Notes: generated from the letters alone by a model not told the origin. A DNA stretch of 64,000 nt from Desulfobacterales bacterium (GCA_016931455.1 JAFGES010000054.1:62001-126000), one strand, 5' to 3'; counted from the first letter of the stretch, positions 42,561 to 52,252 are shown. Numbers and translations: made by a program.

Positions 42561-42941
42561 ATGGCCAAAAAAATATTAATTATAGCAAACAATGGTCCGG
42601 AAGATCCCAATAGAGCGACTGTTCCTTTTTTAACTGCCAAGGCGATTGTCGAAAGGAAGATGGAGGTATCCATATGGCTTTACAACAATGCGGTTTATTT
42701 AATGCAGGAAGAAACAGTTGAAAACATCCAGGCCCCTGGGCTTCCACCCCTTGAAGATCTTTTGCTCTTTCTGACAAAGGTTCGCCCCATTCCTATATAT
42801 ATCGGTCTATCCTGTGCTATGGGTAGAGGACTTTGTGATGTCCATCAAAAACCGAAAGTCAAATTTGCAGCCGGCGAACTTTCAAATTCCGAAAAACTTG
42901 CTTTTTTAATCGAAGAAGCTGACACTGTTATTGGATTTTAA
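42561..42941 (+). CDS. DsrE-family sulfur-relay-like protein
   Basis: 126 residues of the DsrE/DsrF fold: KKILIIANNGPEDPNRATVPFLTAKAIVERKMEVSIWLYNNAVYLM (Rossmann-like start, residues 3-48), then LLFLTKVRPIPIYIGLSCAMGRGLC with two cysteines near 91 and 97, and KLAFLIEEADTVIGF. Proteins of this group bind or transfer sulfur in sulfur-oxidation and sulfate-reduction pathways and in tRNA thiolation. The specific partner is unknown. The ribosome-binding site is AGGAAGAGG. It completes the NifX-NifU-DsrE run. Confidence 0.85.
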   Translation: MAKKILIIANNGPEDPNRATVPFLTAKAIVERKMEVSIWLYNNAVYLMQEETVENIQAPGLPPLEDLLLFLTKVRPIPIYIGLSCAMGRGLCDVHQKPKVKFAAGELSNSEKLAFLIEEADTVIGF

Positions 42942-43012
42942 TACCTTTGACGGAAATCTGTAATGCTGTGAGGCCAAAAAAATTCTTTGAGTTTTCCTTC
43001 CACTGACCCACT

Positions 43013-43034
43013 TTGCTTCATCAAATTAATCGAA
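43013..43034 (+). repeat. 22-bp direct repeat, left copy
   Basis: Matches 43465-43486 with one mismatch (TTGCTTCATCAAATTAATCG against TTGCTTTATCAAATTAATCG). The pair brackets a toxin-antitoxin module. Confidence 0.7.
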
Positions 43035-43124
43035 TAATTATTAAATCTTCCTTCCACAAAAAGTTAAAGCGATAGTTTCGGATTAATTCTTGTAACGAAG
43101 ATCAACATTTGCTATATAAACAGC

Positions 43125-43325
43125 ATGACAAGATTACAGGAAATAGAAATAGCAGTGCAGAAACTTCCCAGCGATAAACTTGCTCAATTTCGACGTTGGT
43201 TTGAAGAATTCGATGCCCAGCAATGGGATGCTCAGTTCGAAAAAGATGTTGAGGCTGGGAAATTGGACGCTCTTGCAGATGAAGCCATTGAGGATCTGAA
43301 GGAAGGCCGTTGCACGTTGCTGTGA
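43125..43325 (+). CDS. Antitoxin-like protein
   Basis: 66 residues, MTRLQEIEIAVQKLPSDKLAQFRRWFEEFDAQQWDAQFEKD followed by an acidic tail. This matches the short helical antitoxins that accompany RelE/HigB-like toxins (the LPxxELxxFxxWFxxFD pattern). Its stop overlaps the GTG start of the next gene by 4 bases, as in type II pairs. The gene looks intact, while its toxin is broken. Confidence 0.75.
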   Translation: MTRLQEIEIAVQKLPSDKLAQFRRWFEEFDAQQWDAQFEKDVEAGKLDALADEAIEDLKEGRCTLL

Positions 43326-43537
43326 GACATTACGCCAGCCCACAATTCTGGAAGTTTTATTATCAACTCCCAACAGAAGTCCAAGATCTCGCTGATAACA
43401 GTTTCGAACTTCTCAAACAAAATCCTAAGCACCCATCATTATTATTCCTTTCACCTATCCTCTTTTGCTTTATCAAATTAATCGAATTTATTACCATCAT
43501 CAACAATCGGTATAATTCCCGGAGACCAATAGGGTAA
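43322..43537 (+). pseudogene. Truncated RelE/HigB-like toxin
   Basis: It starts at the GTG overlapping the antitoxin stop: VRHYASPQFWKFYYQLPTEVQDLADNSFELLKQNPKHPSL, the first ~40 residues of a RelE/HigB-like toxin. The rest of the domain (normally HFK..., the catalytic strands) is missing. The frame runs into unrelated AT-rich sequence that contains the second copy of the 22-bp repeat. The toxin half was probably lost by a deletion or insertion at the repeat, leaving a harmless remnant. Confidence 0.7.
43465..43486 (+). repeat. 22-bp direct repeat, right copy
   Basis: Second copy of the repeat at 43013-43034. It lies about 25 bases after the point where toxin homology stops. Confidence 0.7.
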
Positions 43538-43754
43538 CACAATTCGTAATAGTTGCCTTAATGCCAATGGCTTATTGGATTTAGGAGTCAATCAATTAGG
43601 AAAAAATATTACCAATTCTTATTTACCTAACTACATATTTTTATGCAATTTATTACAGGTATTACACATTGCTCAACTTGTAATTTTGAGTGTTTAAATT
43701 TATAAGTAATTTATTTAATAATGATATATAACTATTATCTAATTGACTAGTTTT

Positions 43755-43771
43755 TTGGTGCATATTTTGCA
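43755..43771 (+). promoter_or_regulatory. Possible sigma-54 promoter for the PEP-CTERM gene
   Basis: TTGG-TGC-ATATTT-TGCA: GG and GC are 10 bases apart, and TTGCA matches the -12 box, but the -24 box is TGGTGC rather than TGGCAC. It is about 187 bases before the gene. PEP-CTERM genes in many species are known to be RpoN/PrsR controlled. The rest of the 420-base gap 43538-43957 is AT-rich with no gene. Confidence 0.4.
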
Positions 43772-43957
43772 TTTTGCAGAGAAAAATTAATTTTTTTACT
43801 TTAGAAATGGGTAACCTATGTCTTGACATTTGTGACTTGCCAAATAGCCTTTATTAGTATGGGATATCTGGCTCTATAAAAACCTTCATCTTTGAAAGCG
43901 TAGTAAAAAAAAGCCCAATTTCTTGCTTTCAATGGTGAAAAGGGGGGGGTCTCTGTT

Positions 43958-44476
43958 ATGAAAAAAATTGGATATTTCCTTGCGGCAGCATTTTTTTTAT
44001 TGTCCTTTCATGTTGCTCCTGTCTTTTGTGTTCCTATAGATCTATCAGGTTTCATGGGTGATGCGACCAAATCCGGCGGAACGATTACTTTTATTGACGA
44101 CTTCACACAGCAATGGTATGCATACTATGATCCATCATATGATGTTGCTAACGATGCTGGTATTCTGTCATTTGATTACAGTTTGGATTTAGTGCCGGAC
44201 ACTATCAACGACTACCTGACATTGGAAATAGATTATCTTCCTGTAATCACCATAACAACAGAAGGTTCCGGAGATCTATCGTACGATATGCTCCCTTACC
44301 GGGGGCAGAGCATAGATTTGGCATGGGTTCTTTATTGGGGAGGAGACAATGATGCCGGGGGATCCATGGCCACCATATCCAATATTGATTTGACAACTAT
44401 TCCCGAACCGGCATCCATTTTGCTGATTGGTGCGGGAATGTTCGGATTGTTTTCGTTCAAAAGAAAAAAAAGCTAA
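43958..44476 (+). CDS. PEP-CTERM sorting-domain protein
   Basis: 172 residues. A signal peptide (MKKIGYFLAAAFFLLSFHVAPVFC) is followed by a strand-rich secreted domain of about 115 residues. The C-terminal PEP-CTERM signal is IPEPASILLIGAGMFGLFSFKRKKS: the PEP motif, a hydrophobic helix, then a basic cluster. The protein should be processed by an exosortase (EpsH) and displayed or released at the surface; no exosortase is in the window. The body (VPIDLSGFMGDATKSGGTITF, WYAYYDPSYDV) is typical of such proteins and has no further recognised function. Confidence 0.9.
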   Translation: MKKIGYFLAAAFFLLSFHVAPVFCVPIDLSGFMGDATKSGGTITFIDDFTQQWYAYYDPSYDVANDAGILSFDYSLDLVPDTINDYLTLEIDYLPVITITTEGSGDLSYDMLPYRGQSIDLAWVLYWGGDNDAGGSMATISNIDLTTIPEPASILLIGAGMFGLFSFKRKKS

Positions 44477-44512
44477 TTGCTTTAATCCTGAATTTCTGAA
44501 AAGCCACGCCGG

Positions 44513-44635
44513 TGTTTTTGTTTTTTCGCCGATTGCCGCAAACGGTGCGCCGGCACGGAAAGCCACGGGTCCATCTTTTCCAAGGAATCGCCGGGTTGCC
44601 GGAAATTTATATAAATTCTTATGCAGCCCGGTTTT
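44513..44635 (+). promoter_or_regulatory. GEMM-like riboswitch candidate before the PKD gene
   Basis: The 3' half (ACGGAAAGCCACGGGTCC, then GGAATCGCCGGGTTGCCGG) closely follows the two c-di-GMP-I elements at 37.8-38.0 kb, and a GCAAAC block and hairpin precede it. The first half differs (GCCGCAAACGGTGCGCC) and I could not fit it exactly to the class I core, so ligand identity is uncertain. The aptamer end CCGGGTTGC (44591-44599) pairs with GCAGCCCGG (44623-44631), followed by TTTT. That is the same terminator arrangement, again suggesting an ON switch. It lies 28 bases before the start of the PKD protein gene. Confidence 0.55.
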
Positions 44636-44662
44636 ACCCACAGCCGGCACAGGGGGGATAAG

Positions 44663-47600
44663 ATGGAAAGAAGAAGGTTTGCCTGTCTGCATTTTTTTTT
44701 AACGTGCGTCGTTTTAAGTCTTTTTTTAATCAATTCTACATCACCGGTATTTGCTCAGACGGATGTAACCAATTCGATCGAACTGGTAAAAGGTCGCCTT
44801 TTAGCAAACCGAGCCACGCTAATGGCCTATCTGGATGTCGGACTTAAGAATATCGGAAGTGAACCCATCCAAGGGCCAATATTGGCTGTGATCGACAGCG
44901 TGTCCACAGACCAGGTCACTGTTGAAAATGCCGATGGAACAACAGATGAAGGAAAACCCTATTACATTTACAACGGAGAATTGGGTGACGGTATTTTAGA
45001 CGTTCAGGAAACATCATCAACTAAACAGTGGACATTTCACAATCCGAACAATTTAAGATTTTATTACAATGTTATCATCTTGGTAGGCTTAGGCGATGAA
45101 ACGCCGCCCATCATGACTTTTACCAACCCGCCGCAAAGTTCCGTCATCAGCAACAACACGCCTTTGATTACCATAGAGTTTTCAGATGAAGGATCTGGTA
45201 TTGATATCGGTAAGTTTTCAGCGGAAATCGATGGTCAGGGTGCAACGGGCAGTTTCACGGTTTCAGAAACCGGTGCTGTTTGCCGGATTGTCGCTCCTTT
45301 GGCTGAGGGTACTCACCAACTTCTCGCCGCTATCAGCGATCTGGACGGCAATATCACGACAATCACGGTGGATTTTGAGGTTCGAGCCAGCTTTCAGCCT
45401 TTGCGATATTTATTTTCAGTCAAAGATAATGATTGGATCTTTGCTTCACCCGGTGACGGTACCTATGTGGATTACTATAGGAGGGATGAGTTGGGGATCT
45501 CCATTTTTTCCGATTTGGTGGGGATCAGTCAGGTTTTTCCTGAAGGTGGAGACCTTTATTTTACACTTAAGAATCAGAGCGGAATCCTGCAGTCGCCGCT
45601 TGACGGCAGCAATACTGTGTATCGAAGCAACACTCAATTGGGACTATCTGCTACCGATCAACTGGCTTCACTTCATATAGGAATCGACGGTAAAAGCGTA
45701 TTTTCGCTACAAGGGGTGGCCGACCTTCTGCAATCCGAAGGGGCCAATACCCATGCTTTTTATATGCAGAATGTGCAGCTCGGCTTGAGTGATTCGGATC
45801 CGGTCAATTGCCTTCACATCGGTTATGATAATACCGTTTATCTTTGCAATCCCGATGGCAGTGCAGTCCTCAAGTCAATCGGTGACGGAACCAACAGCAC
45901 ATTTCTCACCGATACTGATCTAGGTGTGCCGAATACTGAATTGAGCGCCTTTGCCATTTTACCGGAAACCACACCACCTCAGCTCACCATTACCAATCCT
46001 GCTGACGGGGCTTTCGTTAACACTACACTGCCAAACTTTACCGTCGCTTTCAGTGATTCGGAATCGGGAATTGCTACCGATAGCTTTCATGCTGAACTAG
46101 ACGGGACTGATGTTACCGATCTATTTGCGGTGACAACTACTGGTGCAAATTACCAAGTGGCCCAAGGCAATGAACTATCGGTAGATTCACATACCCTCGA
46201 TGTCAGTATTCAAGACCGGGTCGGCAACCAAAGCGATGCCACTTCCAATTTCAGTGTAGGTGTTTTACGGGCAATTCCAGGCGCAACACCGGTTTCCGGG
46301 CCTGCACCTTTGACCGTTCATTTTACAACGGATGGTGAAGATCCGGCCGGTACTATCCAGCGGTTTCGCTGGGATTTTGACGGTAACGGCAGCTATGATA
46401 CCTATGATGAAATGGCACAGGACTACAACCGTACCTACAATACACCTGGTAGCTACAACGCCACGCTGTACATTTGGAGCAGCACGGGAGCTTCAACTTC
46501 TGCAAGCATAACAATTACGGTACAAAATAATCCGCCTGTGGCCACCGCTGATATCCTTCCATCCAATGGTGAAGTGCCGCTGACGGCTCAACTGATCGGT
46601 TCCGGCAGCGATTCAGACGGCAGTATTGTATTGTATGAATGGGACCTTGACGGTGACGGAACCTTCGACTGGTCATCCTCTACAACCGGTAATACCACTT
46701 ACACTTACACAGTGGTTGGGAGTTATCAGGCTGTTTTTCGGGTTACCGATAACGACGGGCAAACGGCCACTGCATTAGCAGCCACAACTGTGGTGAATAC
46801 CGGTCCGCCGGGATCACCGACAGCAACGGCTTCAGCCAATCCAATTATAGGGAATGCACCTCTTAATGTTGCTTTTAACGGAACTGCAACAGATCCTAAT
46901 AATGATATTGTTCTCTACGAATGGGATTTTGATTGCGATGGTACGTATGATTGGTCTTCTGCAACTTCGGGAGTTACTTCTTACACTTATACTCAAGCAG
47001 GAACACATGTTGCCAAATTTAGAGTAACTGACAGCACCGGCCTGACCGGAGTAGACCAGATTCCCATTACCGTCAATATACAGACCGGTCTTTCGATTCA
47101 AAGTGATACCGTTGGCTTTATCGGCAACGGTATGACCGCTACCGCCAGCAGCCAGTACAGCTCGTCATATCCGCCAAGCAATGCACTCAATAATAGTAAT
47201 ACCTCCCGTTGGTTTTCCCGCAATGGTGATAGCGCCGGTGCTTGGTTTGAGGTTAGTTTCAATCAAGCACAAATTATTTCGAACTTATATATATATTGGT
47301 ACAGTACTTATTCATATAAAATGACTAGGGGTAGAATTGATGTTTATGACCAGTTTGGAGATATACTCTATTCGCAGGAACATGATTTTCCCAGCAGCCC
47401 ATCAAACATAGCTTTGCCTGACATCAATGATGCGATTCGAATTCGATGTACCGCAATCGCTACTACTAGTCAGACCTATATAGGGATAGGTCAATTTGTA
47501 GTTACCTCAATACCGATGCCCAATACTGAACCAATTCCTACGGGTACCAATATAAATACATCCATCAGTGCCGATTCACAAGTTTCCATCTTAATCAAAA

Positions 47601-48457
47601 ATGAAAACGGAGATGTGGTTCGAACTCTGGTGAATAACCAATTACGTAGCCTTGGAAATCACAGCGACTATTGGGATTGCCGGGATGATAGCGGAGCGGC
47701 TGTTAATGATGGTGTATACTATGCAGTGATGCAGTATGTTGTCGATGGTCAGGTCAGGACCTACGATTTGACCAACAGTACCGGAGGCGGACGATACAAC
47801 CCGCCGCGTTTGAATACGGGTGGATCGACATCAAGCCCCATGGTTTTTAAACCCTTTGAAGATGAGTTCTTGCCGGTTAATTTTACTTTAAGTAAAGCCT
47901 CGGAAGTCACCCTCTTTGTAGGGATTTTGTATACTACGGATACAAGGATTAAAACAGTGATCAACCGACAGGCATTACCCGCGGGGAATCATACTATCTA
48001 TTGGGATGGTACAGACGATAATGGAAATATCGCAGAGCCACCGCCTGGTAATTATTTTGTTCTCGGCATCTGGGGGTATTATCTGCCGAATAATGCTATG
48101 TTTATGACCGGTGGGAAACCAGTCATCACCAACGTTTCTGCCGATCCGAACTACTATAGCCCATTTAGTGAAAAATGCGATAATTTGGGTAATGGCGAAG
48201 GAATTGTTCTGACTTATAATATTTCTGAAAACGCTGATAATGTGCAACTCAGAGTCTACAGTATGGAAACTGGCAGCCTACTGAGAACAGCGATTCAGAA
48301 CAATATTTCAGCTGGAGAGAACTCCTTTTTCTGGGACGGAAAAAATAACAATGGAGAGTATGCCGACATTGGTGACTATCAAATTGGACTGGTTGCTACG
48401 GACCGACATGGTAACGCGTCCATGTTGAAATATGCTCTGGTTCGGATTGATTACTAA
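44663..48457 (+). CDS. Large secreted PKD/discoidin-type surface protein
   Basis: 1264 residues from the ATG at 44663 (GGGGGGATAAG site). A signal peptide (FACLHFFLTCVVLSLFLINSTSPVFAQ) is followed by Ig-like blocks (DETPPIMTFTNPPQSSVISNNTPLITI and a second at about 450). Then come three PKD domains (GATPVSGPAPLTVHF..., ATADILPSNGEVPLTAQL..., ASANPIIGNAPLNVAF...) with GDGTFDW motifs and an F5/8-type (discoidin-like) region of about 150 residues. FlgD-like Ig domains come last. Such mixes occur in adhesins. No C-terminal anchor was recognised. The RHS gene follows after 17 bases. Confidence 0.85.
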   Translation: MERRRFACLHFFLTCVVLSLFLINSTSPVFAQTDVTNSIELVKGRLLANRATLMAYLDVGLKNIGSEPIQGPILAVIDSVSTDQVTVENADGTTDEGKPYYIYNGELGDGILDVQETSSTKQWTFHNPNNLRFYYNVIILVGLGDETPPIMTFTNPPQSSVISNNTPLITIEFSDEGSGIDIGKFSAEIDGQGATGSFTVSETGAVCRIVAPLAEGTHQLLAAISDLDGNITTITVDFEVRASFQPLRYLFSVKDNDWIFASPGDGTYVDYYRRDELGISIFSDLVGISQVFPEGGDLYFTLKNQSGILQSPLDGSNTVYRSNTQLGLSATDQLASLHIGIDGKSVFSLQGVADLLQSEGANTHAFYMQNVQLGLSDSDPVNCLHIGYDNTVYLCNPDGSAVLKSIGDGTNSTFLTDTDLGVPNTELSAFAILPETTPPQLTITNPADGAFVNTTLPNFTVAFSDSESGIATDSFHAELDGTDVTDLFAVTTTGANYQVAQGNELSVDSHTLDVSIQDRVGNQSDATSNFSVGVLRAIPGATPVSGPAPLTVHFTTDGEDPAGTIQRFRWDFDGNGSYDTYDEMAQDYNRTYNTPGSYNATLYIWSSTGASTSASITITVQNNPPVATADILPSNGEVPLTAQLIGSGSDSDGSIVLYEWDLDGDGTFDWSSSTTGNTTYTYTVVGSYQAVFRVTDNDGQTATALAATTVVNTGPPGSPTATASANPIIGNAPLNVAFNGTATDPNNDIVLYEWDFDCDGTYDWSSATSGVTSYTYTQAGTHVAKFRVTDSTGLTGVDQIPITVNIQTGLSIQSDTVGFIGNGMTATASSQYSSSYPPSNALNNSNTSRWFSRNGDSAGAWFEVSFNQAQIISNLYIYWYSTYSYKMTRGRIDVYDQFGDILYSQEHDFPSSPSNIALPDINDAIRIRCTAIATTSQTYIGIGQFVVTSIPMPNTEPIPTGTNINTSISADSQVSILIKNENGDVVRTLVNNQLRSLGNHSDYWDCRDDSGAAVNDGVYYAVMQYVVDGQVRTYDLTNSTGGGRYNPPRLNTGGSTSSPMVFKPFEDEFLPVNFTLSKASEVTLFVGILYTTDTRIKTVINRQALPAGNHTIYWDGTDDNGNIAEPPPGNYFVLGIWGYYLPNNAMFMTGGKPVITNVSADPNYYSPFSEKCDNLGNGEGIVLTYNISENADNVQLRVYSMETGSLLRTAIQNNISAGENSFFWDGKNNNGEYADIGDYQIGLVATDRHGNASMLKYALVRIDY

Positions 48458-48474
48458 GGGAGGAAACAAGAAAG

Positions 48475-51400
48475 ATGAAAGCAAAAATCTTTTCTACGAT
48501 TTATACGCGAGTTATTGCTATAGCGGCATTCTCGATGATTATTGTTACCATTTTTTCTGGGACTGGTTTTTCTCGCAATTGGGATTGGGACCAGAATCAT
48601 GATTGCACTGAGGCTAAAAAAGGGGATGGTAACTGGGGCCGGTATGATTATGATGGCAATTTTACAAAAAATACCTACTCATCGAAAAAGTGTTGTGAAC
48701 TGCTTTGTAAAATTTGTCCAGTTTATGCCAATACTGGTCGTTATCAAAAGACGTTTATTGATCTGATCGTACCCGGTGTCGGACCTGCTCTTCAAATTAC
48801 AAGAACTTACAACAGCCAGGAGTGGTCTTCCAGCTTGTTGGGATATAGTTGGCACTTTAATTTTGGTAGGAAACTAATTATTTCGAGAGACAAAACCGGA
48901 GAGAAACGAATCGGTGTCCTTCTTGGAACTGGTGAAAAAAATTATTATCGCGAGGATCTTGATGGAACACTGACTCGAATTACCGAATATGGCGCAAATT
49001 ATGAGCTGATAAAAAGCGGAAGTAACACTTATACGATAAGGTATAAAAACGGTACTTGGTATGAAATTCGCGCTGACGGAAAGATCGAAAAAATTATTGA
49101 TAAAAACCAAAATGAAATGGTTTTTGCCTATGATACGGTTGGCTGTCTAAGTCGGATTACAAATGCATCAGGAAATTATGTTGATTTCACACTCGGCGCA
49201 AATGGTAAAATAGCAAGTGTCTCGGATAATTTGGGCAGAACGATAGCCTATGCCTACGATAATAACGGCAATCTAATATCGGTTACCGATCCCATAGGAA
49301 ATGTCAGTCGGTATGTATATAATAGCAATAATTATATGGTTAAGATTATCGACGCTAGGGGAAACACCATAGAGGCAGTGGCCTATGATAGCCATCAACC
49401 TCCTCGCGTTTCCTCATTTGTTGAAAAGGGGGAAATCTATACCATTGCCTATTTCGACGGGAGGACGGAAAAAACGGATTCCCATGGAAATAAGTGGACA
49501 TACTATTTTACTGATATTGGAGTTATAGAAAGAGTCGTTGATCCGCTGGGCAATGAAAAGAAACAGCAACTCAATAAAGTTACCGCTACCAGTATGGACT
49601 GGGAAGAGGATTTGAATAAGAATAGGACTACCTATACATATGATGATTATGGAAATATTGTAAGCAAGACGGACCCACTAGGTAATACTTGGACTTATAC
49701 ATATATCACTGGGACAGATCTGTTAGAGACAGAAATTGATCCTTTGGGGCGAATTACAAGTTTTGAGTATGATAGTAACGGAAGCCAAATTTCAATAATT
49801 AGAGATTCAGGTGGATCATTAGAAAATAGAATAAATTATACATATGATGAGAAGGGAAATCAAACTAGTATTACTGGTCCATTAGGAACTACAACCTATT
49901 ATGAGTATGACATAAATGGTAATGTGATTCTGGTCAGAGATTCATTGGGTGGTTTAACGTCTTATACTTATGATAACCGAGGAAATAGGCTTTCTGAAAC
50001 GTCTGCTCTTCAGAAAACAACCACTTTCTCTTATGATTTATTAGATCGTTTGGTTACGGTAACTGATCCCATAAGTAATACAATACATTATACTTATGAT
50101 GCAAATGGGAATCTGATATCTATATTATTGCCAAATGGCAATGGGATAACGTTTGAATATGATCAATATAATAGAGTCACAGAATCTTCTGATCCATTGG
50201 GAAATAGTAATCTGTATACATACGATGAAAATGATAATCTATTGACTGAAACAGATGCAAATGGATATACAACTTATTATATCTATGATGCTCTTGGCAG
50301 AAAAATTGGTGTTACAAATTCAGAAAATTATACTACCACCTATAGTTACGACGCAAATGGAAACCTAACTTCAATTATGGATGCAAATAATAATTTAACT
50401 ACTTTTATTTACGACTCCCTAAATAGAATTACTAAAAAAATATACTCTGATGGGAATTTTTATTCTTTTAGCTATGATGCATTAGGAAATAAAATCAAAC
50501 AAATTGATCCGAATGGCAATAAGATTGATTATACATATGATCGTCTAAACAGGTTAATTCGAAAATCATATCCAGACGGTACCACCGCTAATTTTTGGTA
50601 CGATAAGTCTAGTAGATTAATAAAAAGCTCAAACCCTGAAAGTGAACTGGATTACATTTATGACTCTCTTGGGAGAATAACTCAAAGTATACAAAACGGT
50701 AAGTCTATTCTTTACAGTTATGACTCTATTGGTAACCGCATATCAATGACTACACCTGAAGGTGAAACAGTTCAATACAGTTATAATGACGGTAATCTCA
50801 TGACCGGTTACCAACTGTCAAATGGAAAGGGAATTAATTATACCTATGATTCTATTGGGAGAATTATTAAAAAAGATTATTCCGGTGGATTATATACAAA
50901 CTTAAATTTTGATAATTCAGGTCGTTTAATTGGAATCGATCATATGAAAAGCGATGGTACAAAGATATACCAACAGCAAAACATCTTTGACAATATCGTA
51001 AATATTATTTCAAAAATAAATGACATAGGAACAACAAATTATTCCTATGATAGAATTTATCAACTTAAACATGTGGATCATCCAATTCAAAATGATGAGA
51101 TATTTAACTATGATCCGGTGGGAAATCGCATATATTCAGCTGATTATGATAACTGGGCGTATAACAATCGAAATCAATTGACTTCTTATGGCACAAAATC
51201 ATTCGTTTATGATTCTAATGGAAATACTATTCGGGAAATACACGGTTCACAAACAACTGAGTATGTATATAATTTTGAAAACAGGCTTATTCGGATAAAC
51301 TTCCCTGATGGTGACTATGCAGAGTTTAAGTATGATACGAAAGGAAGAAGAATTGAAAAAAATACGAATGGTATCATTTTTAAGTACCTTTGGGATAAAA

Positions 51401-52209
51401 AATCATTAATAGCAGAGTATGATGCTTCAGACAACTTAATTCAAAATTATTTTTATGGATACGGAGACATCAATCCTTCATTAATAATCAAAGATACAAG
51501 TTTATATTGGACTTTTGATGATCATTTGAATACTCCTCAGAAGGTCGTAAGCGAAACTGGAGATATTGTATGGGATGCCCAATATAAATCTTTTGGTGAA
51601 ACTAATATTTTAAATGAAGATTATTCTATAAAATTTAGGTTTCCAGGCCAATATGCGGATATTTATTCTGGATTATATTATAATATTAACAGATACTTTG
51701 ACTCAAGAATTGGCCGCTACTTAAACGAAGATCCTCTTGAGGCAGACAAATATACATATAGTTTGTATGTTTATGCTAAAAATAATCCTATAAGATATAT
51801 TGATCCTCTAGGACTTGAAGTGTATATGTGTAAACGACCATTGGATCTACCTTGGTGGGTGCCTATAGCATGTAGAGCTTTTTTTAATCCCTTACTATGT
51901 CAAGCATTTGAATCTCATGCTAGGCATTGCTATATTAAGATTTCAAGTTTAAATGAAACTTGGGGTTTTGATGGAAATGTAAATAGCCCTGATCCAAACC
52001 CTACTGGGGTTTGTGCACCAGCAACTGGTGGTGGTAACGAACAAGATTGCCAAGATAAATGTGTGCATGATAAAGCCTCGCAATCAAATCCACCTGACTA
52101 TAATTTCTTCACTCATAATTGCTGCCATTGGGCAAGAAATACGATTTCTAAATGTGGTTTGAAAAATCCATATCCAAATGTCAATTGGCCTTTTAATCCT
52201 GGCCCTTAA
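48475..52209 (+). CDS. RHS-repeat protein with permuted papain-like C-terminal domain
   Basis: 1244 residues. A signal-like start (MKAKIFSTIYTRVIAIAAFSMIIVTIFSG) precedes the RHS N-terminal region (LIVPGVGPALQITRTYNSQEW). A long array of YD repeats follows (TYTYDxxGNxxSxTDPLGN and variants, about 280-960), then the RHS core ending FRFPGQYADIYSGLYYNINRYFDSRIGRYLNEDPL...YIDPLGL (about 1115). The last ~130 residues differ: HARHCYIKI early and THNCCHWARNT late. This order, His then Asn-Cys-x-His, is that of permuted NlpC/P60 (LRAT/YiiX-like) hydrolases. It fits an RHS toxin tip. The neighbouring gene has no clear immunity look. Confidence 0.85.
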   Translation: MKAKIFSTIYTRVIAIAAFSMIIVTIFSGTGFSRNWDWDQNHDCTEAKKGDGNWGRYDYDGNFTKNTYSSKKCCELLCKICPVYANTGRYQKTFIDLIVPGVGPALQITRTYNSQEWSSSLLGYSWHFNFGRKLIISRDKTGEKRIGVLLGTGEKNYYREDLDGTLTRITEYGANYELIKSGSNTYTIRYKNGTWYEIRADGKIEKIIDKNQNEMVFAYDTVGCLSRITNASGNYVDFTLGANGKIASVSDNLGRTIAYAYDNNGNLISVTDPIGNVSRYVYNSNNYMVKIIDARGNTIEAVAYDSHQPPRVSSFVEKGEIYTIAYFDGRTEKTDSHGNKWTYYFTDIGVIERVVDPLGNEKKQQLNKVTATSMDWEEDLNKNRTTYTYDDYGNIVSKTDPLGNTWTYTYITGTDLLETEIDPLGRITSFEYDSNGSQISIIRDSGGSLENRINYTYDEKGNQTSITGPLGTTTYYEYDINGNVILVRDSLGGLTSYTYDNRGNRLSETSALQKTTTFSYDLLDRLVTVTDPISNTIHYTYDANGNLISILLPNGNGITFEYDQYNRVTESSDPLGNSNLYTYDENDNLLTETDANGYTTYYIYDALGRKIGVTNSENYTTTYSYDANGNLTSIMDANNNLTTFIYDSLNRITKKIYSDGNFYSFSYDALGNKIKQIDPNGNKIDYTYDRLNRLIRKSYPDGTTANFWYDKSSRLIKSSNPESELDYIYDSLGRITQSIQNGKSILYSYDSIGNRISMTTPEGETVQYSYNDGNLMTGYQLSNGKGINYTYDSIGRIIKKDYSGGLYTNLNFDNSGRLIGIDHMKSDGTKIYQQQNIFDNIVNIISKINDIGTTNYSYDRIYQLKHVDHPIQNDEIFNYDPVGNRIYSADYDNWAYNNRNQLTSYGTKSFVYDSNGNTIREIHGSQTTEYVYNFENRLIRINFPDGDYAEFKYDTKGRRIEKNTNGIIFKYLWDKKSLIAEYDASDNLIQNYFYGYGDINPSLIIKDTSLYWTFDDHLNTPQKVVSETGDIVWDAQYKSFGETNILNEDYSIKFRFPGQYADIYSGLYYNINRYFDSRIGRYLNEDPLEADKYTYSLYVYAKNNPIRYIDPLGLEVYMCKRPLDLPWWVPIACRAFFNPLLCQAFESHARHCYIKISSLNETWGFDGNVNSPDPNPTGVCAPATGGGNEQDCQDKCVHDKASQSNPPDYNFFTHNCCHWARNTISKCGLKNPYPNVNWPFNPGP

Positions 52210-52252
52210 GCGGTTATATTTACAAATTCAAATGTCATGAGATATTAGTATT

